Origin: Clitoria ternatea
Taxonomy: Eukaryota; Streptophyta; Magnoliopsida; Fabales; Fabaceae
Length of the DNA: 64,000 nt
Reading direction: 5' to 3'
NCBI GenBank assembly: GCA_037962975.1
Contig: JAYKXN010000070.1
Location: forward strand, 21,373-85,372
Made by a program: the position numbers and the translations under genes. The stretch's first letter is position 1; each line of letters begins with the position of its first letter. The notes under the pieces are model-generated. The model searched no databases. It was not told the DNA's origin and was given only the letters and a program-made list of their open reading frames with translations. This document shows, piece by piece, positions 10,165 through 22,800 of this stretch.

Positions 10165-13100
10165 GATGCACAATGGGATTATCAAATGATTATAATTTAC
10201 TTGTATTCTAAACATTATATCAAACAAAAACATCAAGTGAAATAATAAAACATACACCAATTTAAGTTGTTAAATTTTACTGTTCTTTATTTTGATAGTG
10301 TAAGTGCAGTACATGACATTTAAAGTCCACCATGATGACCAATTCTTTTGTTAGCTTCTAACATCTATAAGTGACACATTTAACTCTGATATTTAAAGTC
10401 ACCCCATAATCTTCATATATAATTTGGTATAACATTTTAGTATTAGTTTAATAATAACAATACATTAAATACTATTAGATGGTTCTTTATATATCTTAAT
10501 AAATTAAAGTGTACATAATTAATAACGATGACTTTTATCTAAATATAATCCTTTCACTGATTTTTCTAATTACTTTTTACTCAATAAATATTTTATTATT
10601 TGTCAAGTAATCCTATTCTAAGGGATTATTGTCTCAACACTTTTTTTTACAATAAACACTAGTTAGTTCATTAACTTTATTACTTTCAGAATATATACTT
10701 AATCACCATTGGTGGACATACTCACAAGATCTCTTTAAATTAATAAGCACTCCTAGCACAAGCATTTTCAACAGGTTTTGTATCCTCAAAAAGTGCTTCA
10801 TCTCATTGCACCCCCATCCTCTGGTAACAAAAAAACTCAAGTTTATGATCAAGATGAAGATCATGCTGGAATAGATGCTAGTTTTATTTTTTTATTCATT
10901 TTAATTTTACTTCTATAATGTTAAATTTTTTATAGAAAAGGATTTTATGTTTATGAATGGATTCATAAAATGTCAATTTTGATCTTTTATGTCAAATCAC
11001 AATTAGAATGTGAATTCTTTAAGTTGATAGTCGTTTCTATCAACTTATTCATCATATATTTTATTGACATCTAATTTTCATAGTTTGTTTATATATTTTA
11101 AACCTTATGATTATACATAAGTATTAGTATTACTTATTTATTTGAAAAAGACAATGTGTCTATATCAGATGTTCCTTTTCTACCATCATAATTTTTTCTT
11201 CATAAATTTATGAATATTATAAGATTTTAAATTTTAATAATTTTTATATAACTTTTTTATGAATGTTACTTTTTTATTGATGTCTCAATCATAGAATAGA
11301 ACACTAAATATAAGATATATTTAATGAATAAAAATAATTTGATAAGTGGCGATTTATTAAATTTATCTTCATTTGATTTTAAAAAATAAATTTTATTTAA
11401 ATGAAGAAAAAATAGAAATTAAATATAAAAGTAAAAAATTATAAAATATTTATTTCATTCTAGATTTTTAATTTTCAATACAATGATGGTATCAAAATAT
11501 ATGTTTCCACACTAATAACTAATATGTTCTACATATATATAAAAAAGTCATGATTGATGAGATTCAGACAAATGTCATGATAAATGACATCATAAAAATA
11601 AGTAAGTCATTGTTTGTGATATTTACACATATTAATCAGAGTAACAAAAGGTTGATTTTAATATATAAGTGATTTTGATTTGTATGTTAGTAAATAACCA
11701 ACAAATAAAAATGTATAAGATTTGAAAACATTTATCATATCTAAGTATCATGCTCAGGTCATAAGTATGTTAAATATTATTATGTAATATTAAATATCTT
11801 TAATATATATAATACTTATTAATATATATAATAATTATCATTGATTTAAATTATAAATATTCTAAAACATGTTACCATAATGAAAAATAATGAAAGATAT
11901 ATCAATGTTTGAAGTTATTAAATAAAATTGTACCATTCTCATGTGATCTTTTTTTGTTATAAGTGAATTACATAATATCCGTTGTTGATCACGATAATAA
12001 ATTCTTTTACCGGTTTATAACAACCTTGACGAGTGTGATATCTAAGTCACATATGTAAGACCACCCTTGTAATCTTCGTATGTTGTTTGATATAAGCGTT
12101 GAGTATTTGTTTAAAGAAAAGAAAAAACTAACCATTTTTAGATACTTCTTTATATATATCTTTATTAAATTAAAACATACACAATGATGATAATTTTGAT
12201 TTAATAATATACAGTTAAGCATTATTAGGTGGTTCTTTATACATAACTTAATAAAATCAAAGTGTAAACAATGATGATGACTTTATTAGAAACGTTCTTC
12301 CTTCGGTAATTTTGAATTATTTTCTCTTATTTTATCATTTCATTATATAATCCTATCTTAAGGGATTGTGTTCTCAACTTTTTCTTTTTAAAATAAACAC
12401 AAGTTGGTTTACTAACTTCATTATTTTCAAAATTTACACTTGGATTGTCTTTTGTGAAGACATATACAACATCTCCTTCAATCAAAAGATTCCTATCACA
12501 AGCATTTTCAATATGTTATATATCTTCTAGAAGTACTCGAGGTTGTTACACTCCCATCTTATGAAAAAGAAACAAGTTTATGTTTCATATGATGAATACA
12601 TAGTTAAGACGTAATAAAGTATGATAATTTTATTTATTTTTATCATTTTAATTTTATTTCTATATTGCTAACTTTTTTTCTCTAGACGGAGATTTTATAT
12701 ATGTTAATAAATGAGTTTGTAGAATGTGAATTTTGACTTTTTAGGTCACAGGTCACACTTAAAATATGAATTCTTGAAGTCTAAGGCTTCTAACAACATC
12801 TATGTGTGACACATTTCACTCTGATATATAAAGCCACCTTATAATCTTCATATGTAATTTGGTATAACAATTTAGTATTGGCTTAAAAATAATAATAATA
12901 ACAACAAATTCAATACTATTAGATGGTTCTTTATATATATCTTAATTAAATTAAAGTATACTTAATTAATAATGATGACTTTTATTGAAATCTAATCTTT
13001 TCACTGATTTTTGTAATTATTTTTTACTCAATAAATATTTTATTATTTGTCAAGGAATCCTATTTTAAGGGATTATTGTCTCAACACTTTTTTTTACAAT

Positions 13101-14340
13101 AAACACTAATTGGTTCATTAACTTTATTACTTTTAGAATTTGTACTTAATCACCTTTGGTGGACACACTCACAAGATCTCTTTAAATTAATAAGCACTCC
13201 TAGCACAAGCATTTTTAACAGGTTTTGTATCCTCAAAAAGTGCTTCATGTCGTTGCGCTCCCATCTTGTGGTAACAAAAAAAAACACAAGTTTATGATTG
13301 AGATGAAGATAATACTGGAAAAGATGCTAGTTTTATTTTTTATTCATTTTAATTTTACTTCTATAATGTATGGTTTAGGATTTAGGGTATGATAAACACT
13401 CATAAACTTCAAGAATTCACATTTTAAGTGTGACCTGTGACCTAAAAAGTCAAAGTTGACATGCTACGAACTCATTTATTAACATATATAAAATCCCCGT
13501 CTAGAGAAAAAAGTTAGCAATATAGAAATGAGTCATTGTTTGAGATATTTACACATGTTTATAACAATAAGCAAGTGTGATGCAAATATATGAGTTATAT
13601 TTTTTAAAAGAAATCTAAAAGATCTTAGAAGTTGGATGTCAGTCCATAATTTGGTATTGTTATATAATTCAAAAATAAAAAGTATTTTCATTGTACATTT
13701 TCTCTTTCTAATTCATCTTTATATGTATAAAGTTGATAAGTTTGTGATTCTCAACCTTTAGATTTACTTTATGTGATGCCATATTTTCTCTCAATAATTT
13801 AGGGTTCAAAATTTAGTTTGCACTAAGCCATGAATATGGACCCAAAGCAACATTAAATAACTCAAGGGATCCTAAACATATATTGTGTATTTATTTCAGC
13901 AAACTCACTTACAATTAGTTTAATCAGTCATGATGAAATGTTGCCACTTAATAAATATGATGTTATAAATTATCCTAAAAATAAATTAAGCTGAATCCAT
14001 CTGAAAAATAAAGTGAAGTGTTTATTCATCTTTAAAATTAGTTATGTGTCTTTTCCTCAACCAATGACTATGACTAATGTTTGTTGCCATCAATATACAT
14101 TTTTGCACTCCAATTATTAGATAGAAGACTATAGATATTGTGACATTTTATAAATCTAATATAACAAATGTGTCTAAATATGTTTTAGTTATTCATTAAT
14201 AACCATATTTGACATTTTTACTTCAAGATAAAATTAAGATTTTGATAGTATAACTCTTCTCTATATGTATAGACCTCTTAAATATATCATGTCTTATTTT
14301 TTATAATAACCAAATTTTCACACTTTATATATATATATAT
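10165..14340. repeat. Satellite unit, long form with H1, H2, extra partial H1 and an inverted arm
   Basis: A 4.18-kb unit. H1 runs from GATGCACAATGGG to about 11950 and H2 starts near 11997. H2 extends through 'TCTAGACGGAGATTTTATAT' near 12692, and the sequence then jumps at 12781 to a partial H1 (GGCTTCTAACAACATC). This runs to about 13370 and is followed by an inverted copy of 12656-12780 (13406-13529). The tail resumes and ends in a TA tract at 14326-14340. No gene is seen; the minus-strand frame 12007-12222 is the repeat by-product also found in other H2 copies. Confidence 0.8.
12656..13529. repeat. Inverted repeat arms (about 125 bp) around a partial H1
   Basis: The left arm 12656-12780 (ATTTCTATATTGCTAAC to GAATTCTTGAAGT) is repeated in reverse complement at 13406-13529 (ACTTCAAGAATTCAC to GTTAGCAATATAGAAAT). 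The 625-bp spacer is a partial satellite H1. Telomere-like TTTAGGATTTAGGG sits at 13374-13387, just before the inverted arm. The arms could pair as a hairpin. A longer version is at 61560-62491, while 21600-21760 keeps the simple, non-inverted arrangement. Confidence 0.85.
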
Positions 14341-15713
14341 GGATGCACAATGAATCTATATTATCACATGCTGATCATTTACTTGTATTCTAAACATTAA
14401 AACAAATATTAACACCAAGTAAAAATAAAACATACACCAATTTAGGATGTTAAATTTTACTATTCTTTATTTTGATAGTGTAACTATAGTACATGGCATT
14501 TAATGTCCACCATGACGACAAATTCTTTTGTTGGTTTCTAACAACATCTATGAGTGACACATTTCAGTCTTATATTTAAAGCCACCCCATAATCTTCTTA
14601 TGTAATTTGGTATAACAATTTAGTATTGGCTTAAAAATAATAATAACAACAAATTCAATACTATTAGATGGTTCTTTATATATATCTTAATCAAATTAAA
14701 GTATACTTAATTAATAATGATGACTTTTATTGAAATCTAATCCTTTCACTGATTTTTGTAATTTTTTGTTATTCAATAAATATTTTATTATTTGTCAAGG
14801 AATCCTATTTTAAGGGATTATTGTCTCAACACTTTTTTTTACAATAAACACGAGTTAGTTCATTAACTTTATTACTTTCAAAATTTATACTTAATCACCT
14901 TTGGTGGACACACTCACAAGATCTTTTTAAATTAATAAGCACTCCTAGCACAAGCATTTTCAACAGGTTTTGTATCCTCAAAAAGCGCTTCATCTCGTTG
15001 CGCTCCCATCTTGTGGAAACAAAAAAACACGTTTATGATTGGGATGAAGATAATACTGGAAAATATGCTAGTTTTATTTTTATTCATTTTAATTTTACTT
15101 CTATAATGTATGGTTTATGTTTATGAATGGATTCATCAAGATGTCAATTTTGTTCTTTTATGTCAAATCACAATTAGAATGTGAATTCCATAAGATGATA
15201 GGTGTATCTGCCAAGTTATTTATCATATATTTTATTGTCATATAATTTTCTTAGTTTGTTTATATATTTTAAACATTATGATTATACACAAGTATTAGTA
15301 TTACTTATTTATTTGAAAAAAGACAATGTCTCTATATCAAATGTTCATTTTCTACCATCATAATTTTGTCTTCACAAATATATGAATATTATAAGATTTT
15401 TAATTTTAATAATTTTTATATATCTTTTTAATGACTATTACATTTTTATTAATGTCTCAATCATAACATAGAACACTAAATATAATGTATATTTAATGAA
15501 TAAAAGTAATTTGAGAAGTGACGATTTATTAAATTTATCTTTATTTGATTTTAAAAAATAAATTTTATTTAAATGAAACAAAGTATAAATTATATATAAA
15601 AGTAAAAGATTCTAATATAATTATTCAATTCTAGATTTTTAAACTTTAACTACTATAATGGTATCAAAATATATGTTTCCACACTAATAACTTTAGCCAT
15701 ATTTGACGTTTTT
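14341..15713. repeat. Satellite unit lacking H2, interrupted by the solo LTR
   Basis: H1 from GATGCACAATGAATC to about 15690, then a jump from 'CACACTAATAACT' straight into the tail (TAGCCATATTTGACG), so H2 is deleted. It stops at the TTTTT target duplication of the solo LTR (15709-15713). No gene is seen. Confidence 0.82.
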
Positions 15714-15879
15714 TGTAACATCCTGACTTAAATAAAAGTAAATCCGAGACAGGGGGAAATTATTCGTGCTCATCATGAGTCAGGAAAAAGGAAACGGGTC
15801 AGGGTGCCACTCTCTTGGCAAGACCCTAGTCCAGCTACACAAAACCAGCAGATAACACTTGAGCGGGCTCCTACTCGCT

Positions 15880-16640
15880 AGGGCGAGTTCCAACACTCGG
15901 TATTTATTAATTCGGAATTGGGACCTCCGCTCAGTCGGGAACCGTCCACTCGGGTCATACCTCGCTCGAAATTCTCACTCAAAGTCAGACCCATATTCTG
16001 GAAGGTCTCCTTACAGACATGATTCACTCGGAACCCTTTTAATCTTCACCTGGAAAATGATTCTCTCTGTTAATTCCACTGGGAATCTTTAAACCTTCCT
16101 TCATCCGGAAGTATTTCCCCTTCGGTTATGCTTCACTCAAAATTAATTTAATCTCGCTTCACTCGGAGACACTTCAACCTCAATTCGCTCGGAAGTGTCT
16201 TACACATTCTTCACTCGGGAATATTTTACTAGGTTAAGTCTTACTCAGAGATTTTATAACCTTATCCACTCGGAATAGGTTTACTAAGGTGTGTTTCACT
16301 CTGAAACATTTTGACCGTTCTTCCCTCGGGAGAAATTCTCTCGGTTAATTCTCACTCGGGAGTATTAAACCCTTCTTCCCTCGGAAGAGGTTCTCCCAGC
16401 TATGTTTCACTCGAAAACACATTAACTTTCTATCCCTCGGAAGTGAACCACTCGACAATACTTTTAACCTCTCTTTACTCGGAAGAGACTCTCTCAGTCA
16501 TATCTCACTCGGAAACTTATTGACCTTTCTTCCATCGGAAGTGGTCCACTCGGCCAAGTCTCACTCGGCAGTATTTTAACCTTTCCTCACTTAGAATAGA
16601 TCCTCTCGGTTATTTCTCAGCTGGAAACACCTTTATCTTT
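15880..16640. repeat. CACTCGG-rich degenerate repeats in the solo LTR
   Basis: The motif CACTCGGAA and close variants (CCCTCGGAAG, CACTCGGGAG, CACTCGAAAAC) recur every 20 to 45 bases, often followed by a TTTAACCTT-like spacer. The spacing is irregular, so this is a degenerate tandem expansion. Frames at 15859-16092 and 16311-16523 result from it and resemble no protein. Confidence 0.75.
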
Positions 16641-17410
16641 GATATTTCTCATACAACATCACTCCCTGGCTAATTCAAGCAACATATTAGCAATACGTAT
16701 AAATAGATATCCACAATCCGAGTTAAATTCAACTCATGTATATACTTAAACAAAATGTTATATACATAGGAGTCGGTCAAGACTATATTCACATTTCTAC
16801 ATAATATGTACACTACAACTGTATGAGTGCTCCTCACTCGGGCTTAATGATCTCTCATCATTTGCCATCCCGGCCTAAATTCACTGAAAATATAGCCACA
16901 AGTAGGGGTGAGCATTTTACATATTAAATGACAGTTATTGACTCGGATTAGTCACTACATTCACAACTATACAATATCATTTCACAATTAAACAATAACA
17001 TACCCCGCCATTCAATATGACTACTCACTCGACATCAATCAGTCAGAATTCACTCAACTCATTCATGGCTATATTATTCATACTATTCTCAATAACATAT
17101 ACACATAAACATACAAGACACATTGCACTCGGCAACAGTTTCAGTGTGCACACATTTATTTAGTCGGATCCGATTGTTCATTATTAATTTTTTATGTTGC
17201 AACATAGGCTCCCAGCCTTTTTCTCAGCTCCAAGCTGATCCGGCCATTTTACTGGTACCAAACCATTTGCCCTCTCATGTAACACAGTCACTCCAGGCGA
17301 CAACGGAAGTGTTACGGGCAGCCCCGAGTCCCACTCGATAGGCTTGCCTTGAGTCCAACCCAAGGTCTTTCTTTGTATCTCATACATATTCATTTGATTA
17401 CCATTTCTAT

Positions 17411-18165
17411 ATTAAGCGTCCCACGCTGTATGCACTCGGTATTTCAATGATGAATCACATGCATATGATTATAATCATCAAGCGTCCAACGCTGTATATG
17501 CTCAGAATTCTCATCTTTATATCTCATGCATATTCATTTGATTACGATTTCTATATTAAGCGTCCCACGCTGTATGCACTCGGCATTTCAATGGTGAATC
17601 ACATGCATATGATTATAATCATCAAGCGTCCAACGCTGTATGCACTCGGCATTCTCATCTTTATATCTTATGCATATTCATTTGATTACCATTTCTATAT
17701 TAAGCATCCCACACTGTATGCACTCGGCATTTCAATGGTGAATCAAATGCATATGATTTTGATCATCAAACGTCCAATGTTGTATGCACTCGGTATTCTT
17801 AACATCATATCTCACACATATTCATTTGATTACCATTTCTATATTAAGCGTCCCATGCTGTATGCACTCTGCATTTTAATGGTGAATCAAATGCATATGA
17901 TTTTAATCATCAAGCGTCCCACGCTGTATGCACTCGGCGTTCTTATCTTTATATCTCATGCATATTCATTTGATTACTATTTCTATATTAAGCGCCCCAA
18001 ACTGTATGCACTCGGTATTTCAATGGCGAATCAAATGCATATGATTTTAATCATCAAGCGTCCCACGCTGTATGCACTCGGCATTCTCATTTCAATCAAC
18101 ATACTTCACATGCAATTCCATATACAATCATATAGTAAGCGTTTCACGCTGTAAACACTTGACAT
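17411..18165. repeat. 144-bp tandem repeat in the solo LTR
   Basis: The phrase ATTAAGCG starts at 17411, 17555, 17699 (as ATTAAGCA), 17843 and 17987, an exact 144-base period over about five copies. Each period holds two related half-units of about 72 bp carrying AAGCGTCCCACGCTGTA and TGCACTCGG, with a small AGCGT/ACGCT palindrome. Because 144 is divisible by three, a plus-strand frame stays open for 235 codons (17447-18154). This is the likely reason for the frame, and its 48-residue periodic product matches no family I know. Confidence 0.88.
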
Positions 18166-18744
18166 ACTCGTTAAAATCATCATGCATCATATGTAGTTCA
18201 ATATTCAATCATGGACGGAATCACATAACACTTCATAACTCAGATTTCACATATTCGGGTATATCACAAGTTATCAAACAACCAAAACACATCAATCATC
18301 ACATTTCAAAGCTATATAACAAACAGCATATCAATTTCACCTGGAACCCATCCATAAACCATTCATTTGAAATGTAAAGCATCCCCTACCTACTGTGATG
18401 TCACTCGAACTTTCAACGCAGAGCGGCTGCTCTAATCGTTCCTTCAATCACTCTCTCTGGCTCAACGACCTTTGAACCTAGTCAAACTCTGCACTCAGCT
18501 TAGAGAAACTGGAAGCTGTTCTCTCACTCTCGACAGTCTGACCCTTGCTAACAGTGGAGGACTCTGAGCCTCCAAGACATTACAATGTCGCTGATGAAGA
18601 AGAAGGTGAAGACGGAGGAGAGGAAGAAGAGGCTCTGTCGACTTCAGGAGAAACGGGAATGGCACCTTAACACTGCCCACTTCCCAATCGAGATTCCAAC
18701 AGCGTCGAGTGGAAAAAAGAGGAGGAAAGGGAGACGACGATAAA

Positions 18745-18795
18745 GAAGAAGAAGAAGAAGAAGAAGAAGAAGAAGAAGAAGAAGAAGAAGAAGAA
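18745..18795. repeat. (GAA)17 microsatellite
   Basis: Seventeen uninterrupted GAA triplets near the 3' end of the solo LTR. Copy B has sixteen at 44618-44665, one of the few differences between the two copies. Confidence 0.95.
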
Positions 18796-18994
18796 ACAGA
18801 GGCTTAAGGGAATTCTAGAGAGAACGGAAGAGTGGTTCTGCATGCATGAAAGAGAAATGAGTTCAGAGTGGGTGGAAAAGTGAAACTGAAGCTACTATAC
18901 TGTCAAGAGGGGCACATGTGTCATTCCATGCCACTTTTTAGTTAATCAGCCATTACCTTTGACTTGCCCATTAATGCTCTATTAGGATGTTACA

Positions 18995-19401
18995 TTTTTA
19001 CTTTAAGATCAAATTAAGATTTTGATAGTATATGTCTTCTCTATACGTATAAGCGCCTTAAATATGTCATGTCTTATTTGTTATAATAACCAAAATTTTC
19101 ACACTTTATATATATATATACACACATACATATATCTATAATAATCTTCATATGTAATTTGGTAAAACAATTTAGTATTGGTTTAATAATAATATTAATA
19201 ACAAATTAAATACCATTAGATGATTCTTTATATATATCTTACTCAAATTAAAGTGTACTTAATTAATAGTAATGACTTTTATTGAAATCTAATCCTTTCA
19301 CTGATTTTTGTAATTATTTTTTACTCAATAAATATTTTATTATTTGTCAAGGAATCATATTTTAAGGGATTATTGTCTCATACTTTTTTTTACAATAAAC
19401 A
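18995..19401. repeat. Satellite tail and truncated start of the next unit
   Basis: Resumes the satellite tail directly after the solo LTR (TTTTTACTTTAAGATC), passes a TA tract near 19107-19120 and CACACATACATATATC, then enters H1 in its middle (ATAATCTTCATATGTAATTT at about 19141). The first about 250 bases of that H1 are missing. No gene is seen. Confidence 0.8.
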
Positions 19402-19808
19402 TGTAATGCCCTGGTCGCTTTTCAGGAATGAACGACTCTCCCCACAGACCACCATGAGACCTTTCCAATGTGTTTTTATCCTCACTCACACACTTCCTAA
19501 GAACTTCCCAAGAGGTCACCTATCCCAGAATTACTCCAAGTTAAGCATGCTAAACTTTGGAGTCCTTAAGTGATAGGCTACCGAAAAGGCTAATGCATTT
19601 ATTGGTATAGGTAGTACAAATTCTTTCCTTTAAGCTATCCTTGACTGTACAGTCCCATACCTATACAGTCTTTGGATCCCTCTTATTCTAGCATGTATTC
19701 GGTTCGTTCATGTGTCCCTCCCACTAAAAGCCTGCCAGGAGCCGCTCCTTGTGCGTGCCTAAGCACCGGTGATCACTCCCCGCCCTCAACAGTGCCCGGG
19801 ATGTCACA
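19402..19808. mobile_element. Cassandra-like TRIM solo LTR with 5S-rRNA-like segment
   Basis: A 407-bp element with TG...CA ends (TGTAATGCCC to GGGATGTCACA), flanked by AAACA (19397-19401) and AAACC (19809-19813). The uninterrupted satellite reads AATAAACACAAGTTG here, so this is a 5-bp duplication with one mutation. It contains a reverse-complement 5S rRNA-like block (19503-19563), the defining feature of Cassandra terminal-repeat retrotransposons in miniature. No internal domain or second LTR is seen. It is a little longer than the Cassandra LTRs I know, so the family name is probable, not certain. Frames at 19373-19573 and 19672-19857 are not genes. Confidence 0.65.
19503..19563 (-). other. 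5S rRNA-like segment inside the Cassandra-like LTR
   Basis: Read on the minus strand, this matches the 3' half of plant 5S rRNA imperfectly. The plus strand shows ACTTCCCAAGAGGTCACC, then TATCCCAGAATTACTCC, then AAGTTAAGCATGCTAAACT, against the 5S antisense order CTTCCCAGGAGGTCACCCAT...AAGCACGCTTAACT. It lacks the full 120-nt gene and has many changes, so it is not a 5S gene. In Cassandra this block carries RNA polymerase III promoter elements; whether any work here is unknown. Confidence 0.6.
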
Positions 19809-22800
19809 AAACCCAAGTTGCTTCATTAACTTTATTAGTTTCAGAATTTATACTTAATCACCTTTGATGGACACACGCACAAGATCTCTTTAATTTTACT
19901 TCTATAATGTTAAATTTTTTATAGAAAAGGATTTTATGTTTATGAATGGATTCATCAAATGTCAATTTTGATCTTTTATGTCAAATCACAATTAGAATGT
20001 GAATTCCTTAAGTTGATAGTTATTTCTATCAAGTTATTCATCATATACTTTATTGACATATAATTTTCATATTTTGTTTATATATTTTAAACCTTATGAT
20101 TATACACAAGTATTAGTATTACTTATTTATTTGAAAAAGACAATGTCTCTATATCAAATGTTTCTTTTCTACCATCATAATTTTATCTTCGCAAATTTAT
20201 GAATATTATAAGAATTTAAATTTTAATATTTTTTATATAAGTTTTTTATGAATGTTACATTTTTATTGATGTCTGAATCATAATATAGAACACTAAATAT
20301 AAGATATATTTAATGAATAAAAAGAATTTGAGAACTTACGATTTATTAAATTTATCTTCATTTTATTTTAAAAAATAAATTTTATTTAAATGAAGCAAAA
20401 TTAGAAATTATATATAAAAGTAAAAAATTATAAAATAATTATTCCATTCTAGATTTTTAAACTTCCACTATGATGAAAGTATCAAAATATATGTTTCCAC
20501 ACTAATAACTAATATGTTCCCTATATAAAAAAGTCATGATTGATGAGATTCAGACAAATGTCATGATAAATGACATCATAAAAATAAGTAAGTCATTGTT
20601 TATGATATTTACACATGTTCATGAGAGTAACAAAAGGTTGATTCTAATATATAAGTGATGTTTGATTTTTATGTTAATAAATAACCAACAAATAAAAATA
20701 TATAAGATTTGAAAACATTTATAATAACTAAGTATCATGCTTTGGTCATAAGTATGTTAAATATTATTATTTAATATTAAATATCTTTTAATATATATAA
20801 TACTTATTAATATATAATAATTATCATTGATTTAAATTTTAAATATTCTAAAACATGTAATAATGCAAAATAATGAAAGATATATCAATGTTTGAAGTTA
20901 TTAGATAAATTTGTACCATTCTCATATGAATTTTTTTGGTATAAGTGAATTACATGGTATCCGTTGTTGATCACGATAACAAATTCTTTTACTGGTTCAT
21001 AACAACCTCGACGTGTATGATATCTAAGTCACATATGTAAAACCACCCTTATAATCTTTGTATGTTGTTTGATATAAGCGTTGAGTATTTGTTTAAAGAT
21101 AAGAAAAAACTAACCATTATTAGATATTTCTTTATATATATCTTAATTGAATTAAAATATACACAATGATGATAATTTTGATTTAATAATATCTAGTTAA
21201 GCATTATTAGGTAGTTCTTTATACATAACTTAATAAAATCAAAGCGTAAACAATGATGATGACTTTATTAGAAATGTTCTTCCGTCAGTAATTTTTGAAT
21301 TATTTTCTCTTATTTTATCATTTCACTATATAATCCTATCTTAAGGGATTGTGTTCTTAACTTTTTCTTTTTACAATAAACACAAGTTAGTTCACTAACT
21401 TCATTATTTTTAAAATTTACACTTGGATTGTCTTTTGTGAAGACATATACAAGATATCCTTCAATCAAAAGATTCCTATCACAATCAAAAGATCTCCTTC
21501 ACTCCCATCTGATGAAAAAGAAACAAGTTTATGTTTCATATGATGATGACATAGTGAAGACGCAATAAAGTATGTTAATTTTATTTATTTTTATCATTTT
21601 AATTTCATTTCTATATTGCTAACTTTTTTCTCTAGACGGGGATTTTGTATATTTTAATAAATGAGTTTATAGAATGTCAATTTTGACTTTTTATGTCACA
21701 GGTCACACTTAAAATATGAATTCTTGAAGTCTATGAGTGTTTATCATACCTTTACTATCATATAATTTGTTTAGTTTGATTTTCTATTTCAAAGGATATC
21801 ATTATATACAAATTCTAATACTATTTATTTATTTGAAAAATTTAGTGTGTCTAACTTATAGGTATATATCAAATGTTCTATTATTGAATCTTCAAAAATT
21901 TATAATTACTATATGATTTTAAATTTTTATAATTTTTTATATATCTTTATGACAAATATCACATCTTTGTTGGCGTCTCTATTGTAGCGTACAACACTAG
22001 ATATAAGATATATTTAATGAATAAAAATAATTCAAGATTAAATTTATCTTTATTTGATTTTTTAAAAGATAAATTTTATTTTAAAAAAAGGAAAAAGATT
22101 AAAATCATACATATATAAGTAAAAAATTATTATCAAAACTATTTAATTATACATTTTTAAAATTTAACTGCACTCTTGGAATCAAAATTTATGTTACCAC
22201 TTCTAATATGTCATATGTATTGATATTCATGATTGATGAGATTCAAACAAATATCATGACAAGTGACATCATGAAAGTAAATAAGTCATTGTTTGAGATA
22301 TTTACACATGTTTATAACAATAAGAAAGTATGATGCAAATATATGAGTTATATTTTTCAAAAGAAATCTAAAAGATCTTAGAAGTTGGATGTCAATCCAT
22401 AATTTGGTATTGTTATATAGTTCAAAAATAAAAACTATTTTCATTGTACATTTTCTCTTTCTAATTCATCTTTATATGTATAAAGTTGATAAGTTTCAGA
22501 ATCTTAACCTTGAGATTTACTTTATGTGACACCATATTTTCTCTCAATAATTTAGGGTTCAAAATTTAGCTTGCATTAAGCCATGCATACGGACCCATAG
22601 CAACATTAAATAACTCAAGTGATCATAAACATATATTGTGTATTTATTTCAACAAACTCACCTGAAATTAGTTTAATCAGTCATGATGAAATGTTGCCAC
22701 TTCTTAAATATGATGTTATAAATTGTCCCAAAATTAAATTAGGCTAAATCCATCTGAAAAAGAAAGTAAAGTGTTAATTTAATTTTAAAATTAGTTATGT

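Larger units (their letters stand above)
15714..18994 (+). mobile_element. Large solo LTR, Ty3/gypsy-like
   Basis: A 3,281-bp element beginning TGTAACATCC and ending GGATGTTACA (a perfect 10-bp inverted terminus with TG...CA ends). It is flanked by the 5-bp direct repeat TTTTT at 15709-15713 and 18995-18999. The satellite sequence on both sides rejoins as GACGTTTTTACTTTAAG, the normal tail sequence. There is no gag-pol, primer-binding site or second LTR, so it is best read as a solo LTR left by recombination. LTRs of several kb are typical of Ogre/Tat-type Ty3/gypsy elements, so that assignment is inferred. It is more GC-rich than its surroundings and contains CACTCGG-rich repeats, a 144-bp tandem array and a GAA tract. 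Orientation is arbitrary. Confidence 0.8.

Noticed and set aside
13374..13387. Interstitial telomere tract
   Set aside because: Only two heptamers, one imperfect; treated as filler at a junction.
17447..18154. 235-codon open frame (and its copy at 43320-44027), the longest in the window
   Set aside because: It lies in a 144-bp tandem array inside a solo LTR. A period divisible by three keeps one frame open by itself, and the product is a degenerate 48-residue repeat matching no family I know.
17405..18165. Possible CRISPR-like array
   Set aside because: The repeats are contiguous 144-bp (72-bp half) tandem units without unique spacers, in a plant LTR.
15714..18994. DNA transposon with 10-bp terminal inverted repeats
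   Set aside because: TG...CA ends, a 5-bp target duplication and the size and style of Ty3/gypsy LTRs fit a solo LTR better. The short inverted termini are normal for LTRs.
19503..19563. Possible 5S rRNA gene
   Set aside because: Only an imperfect antisense part of the 120-nt gene is present, inside an element with LTR ends.
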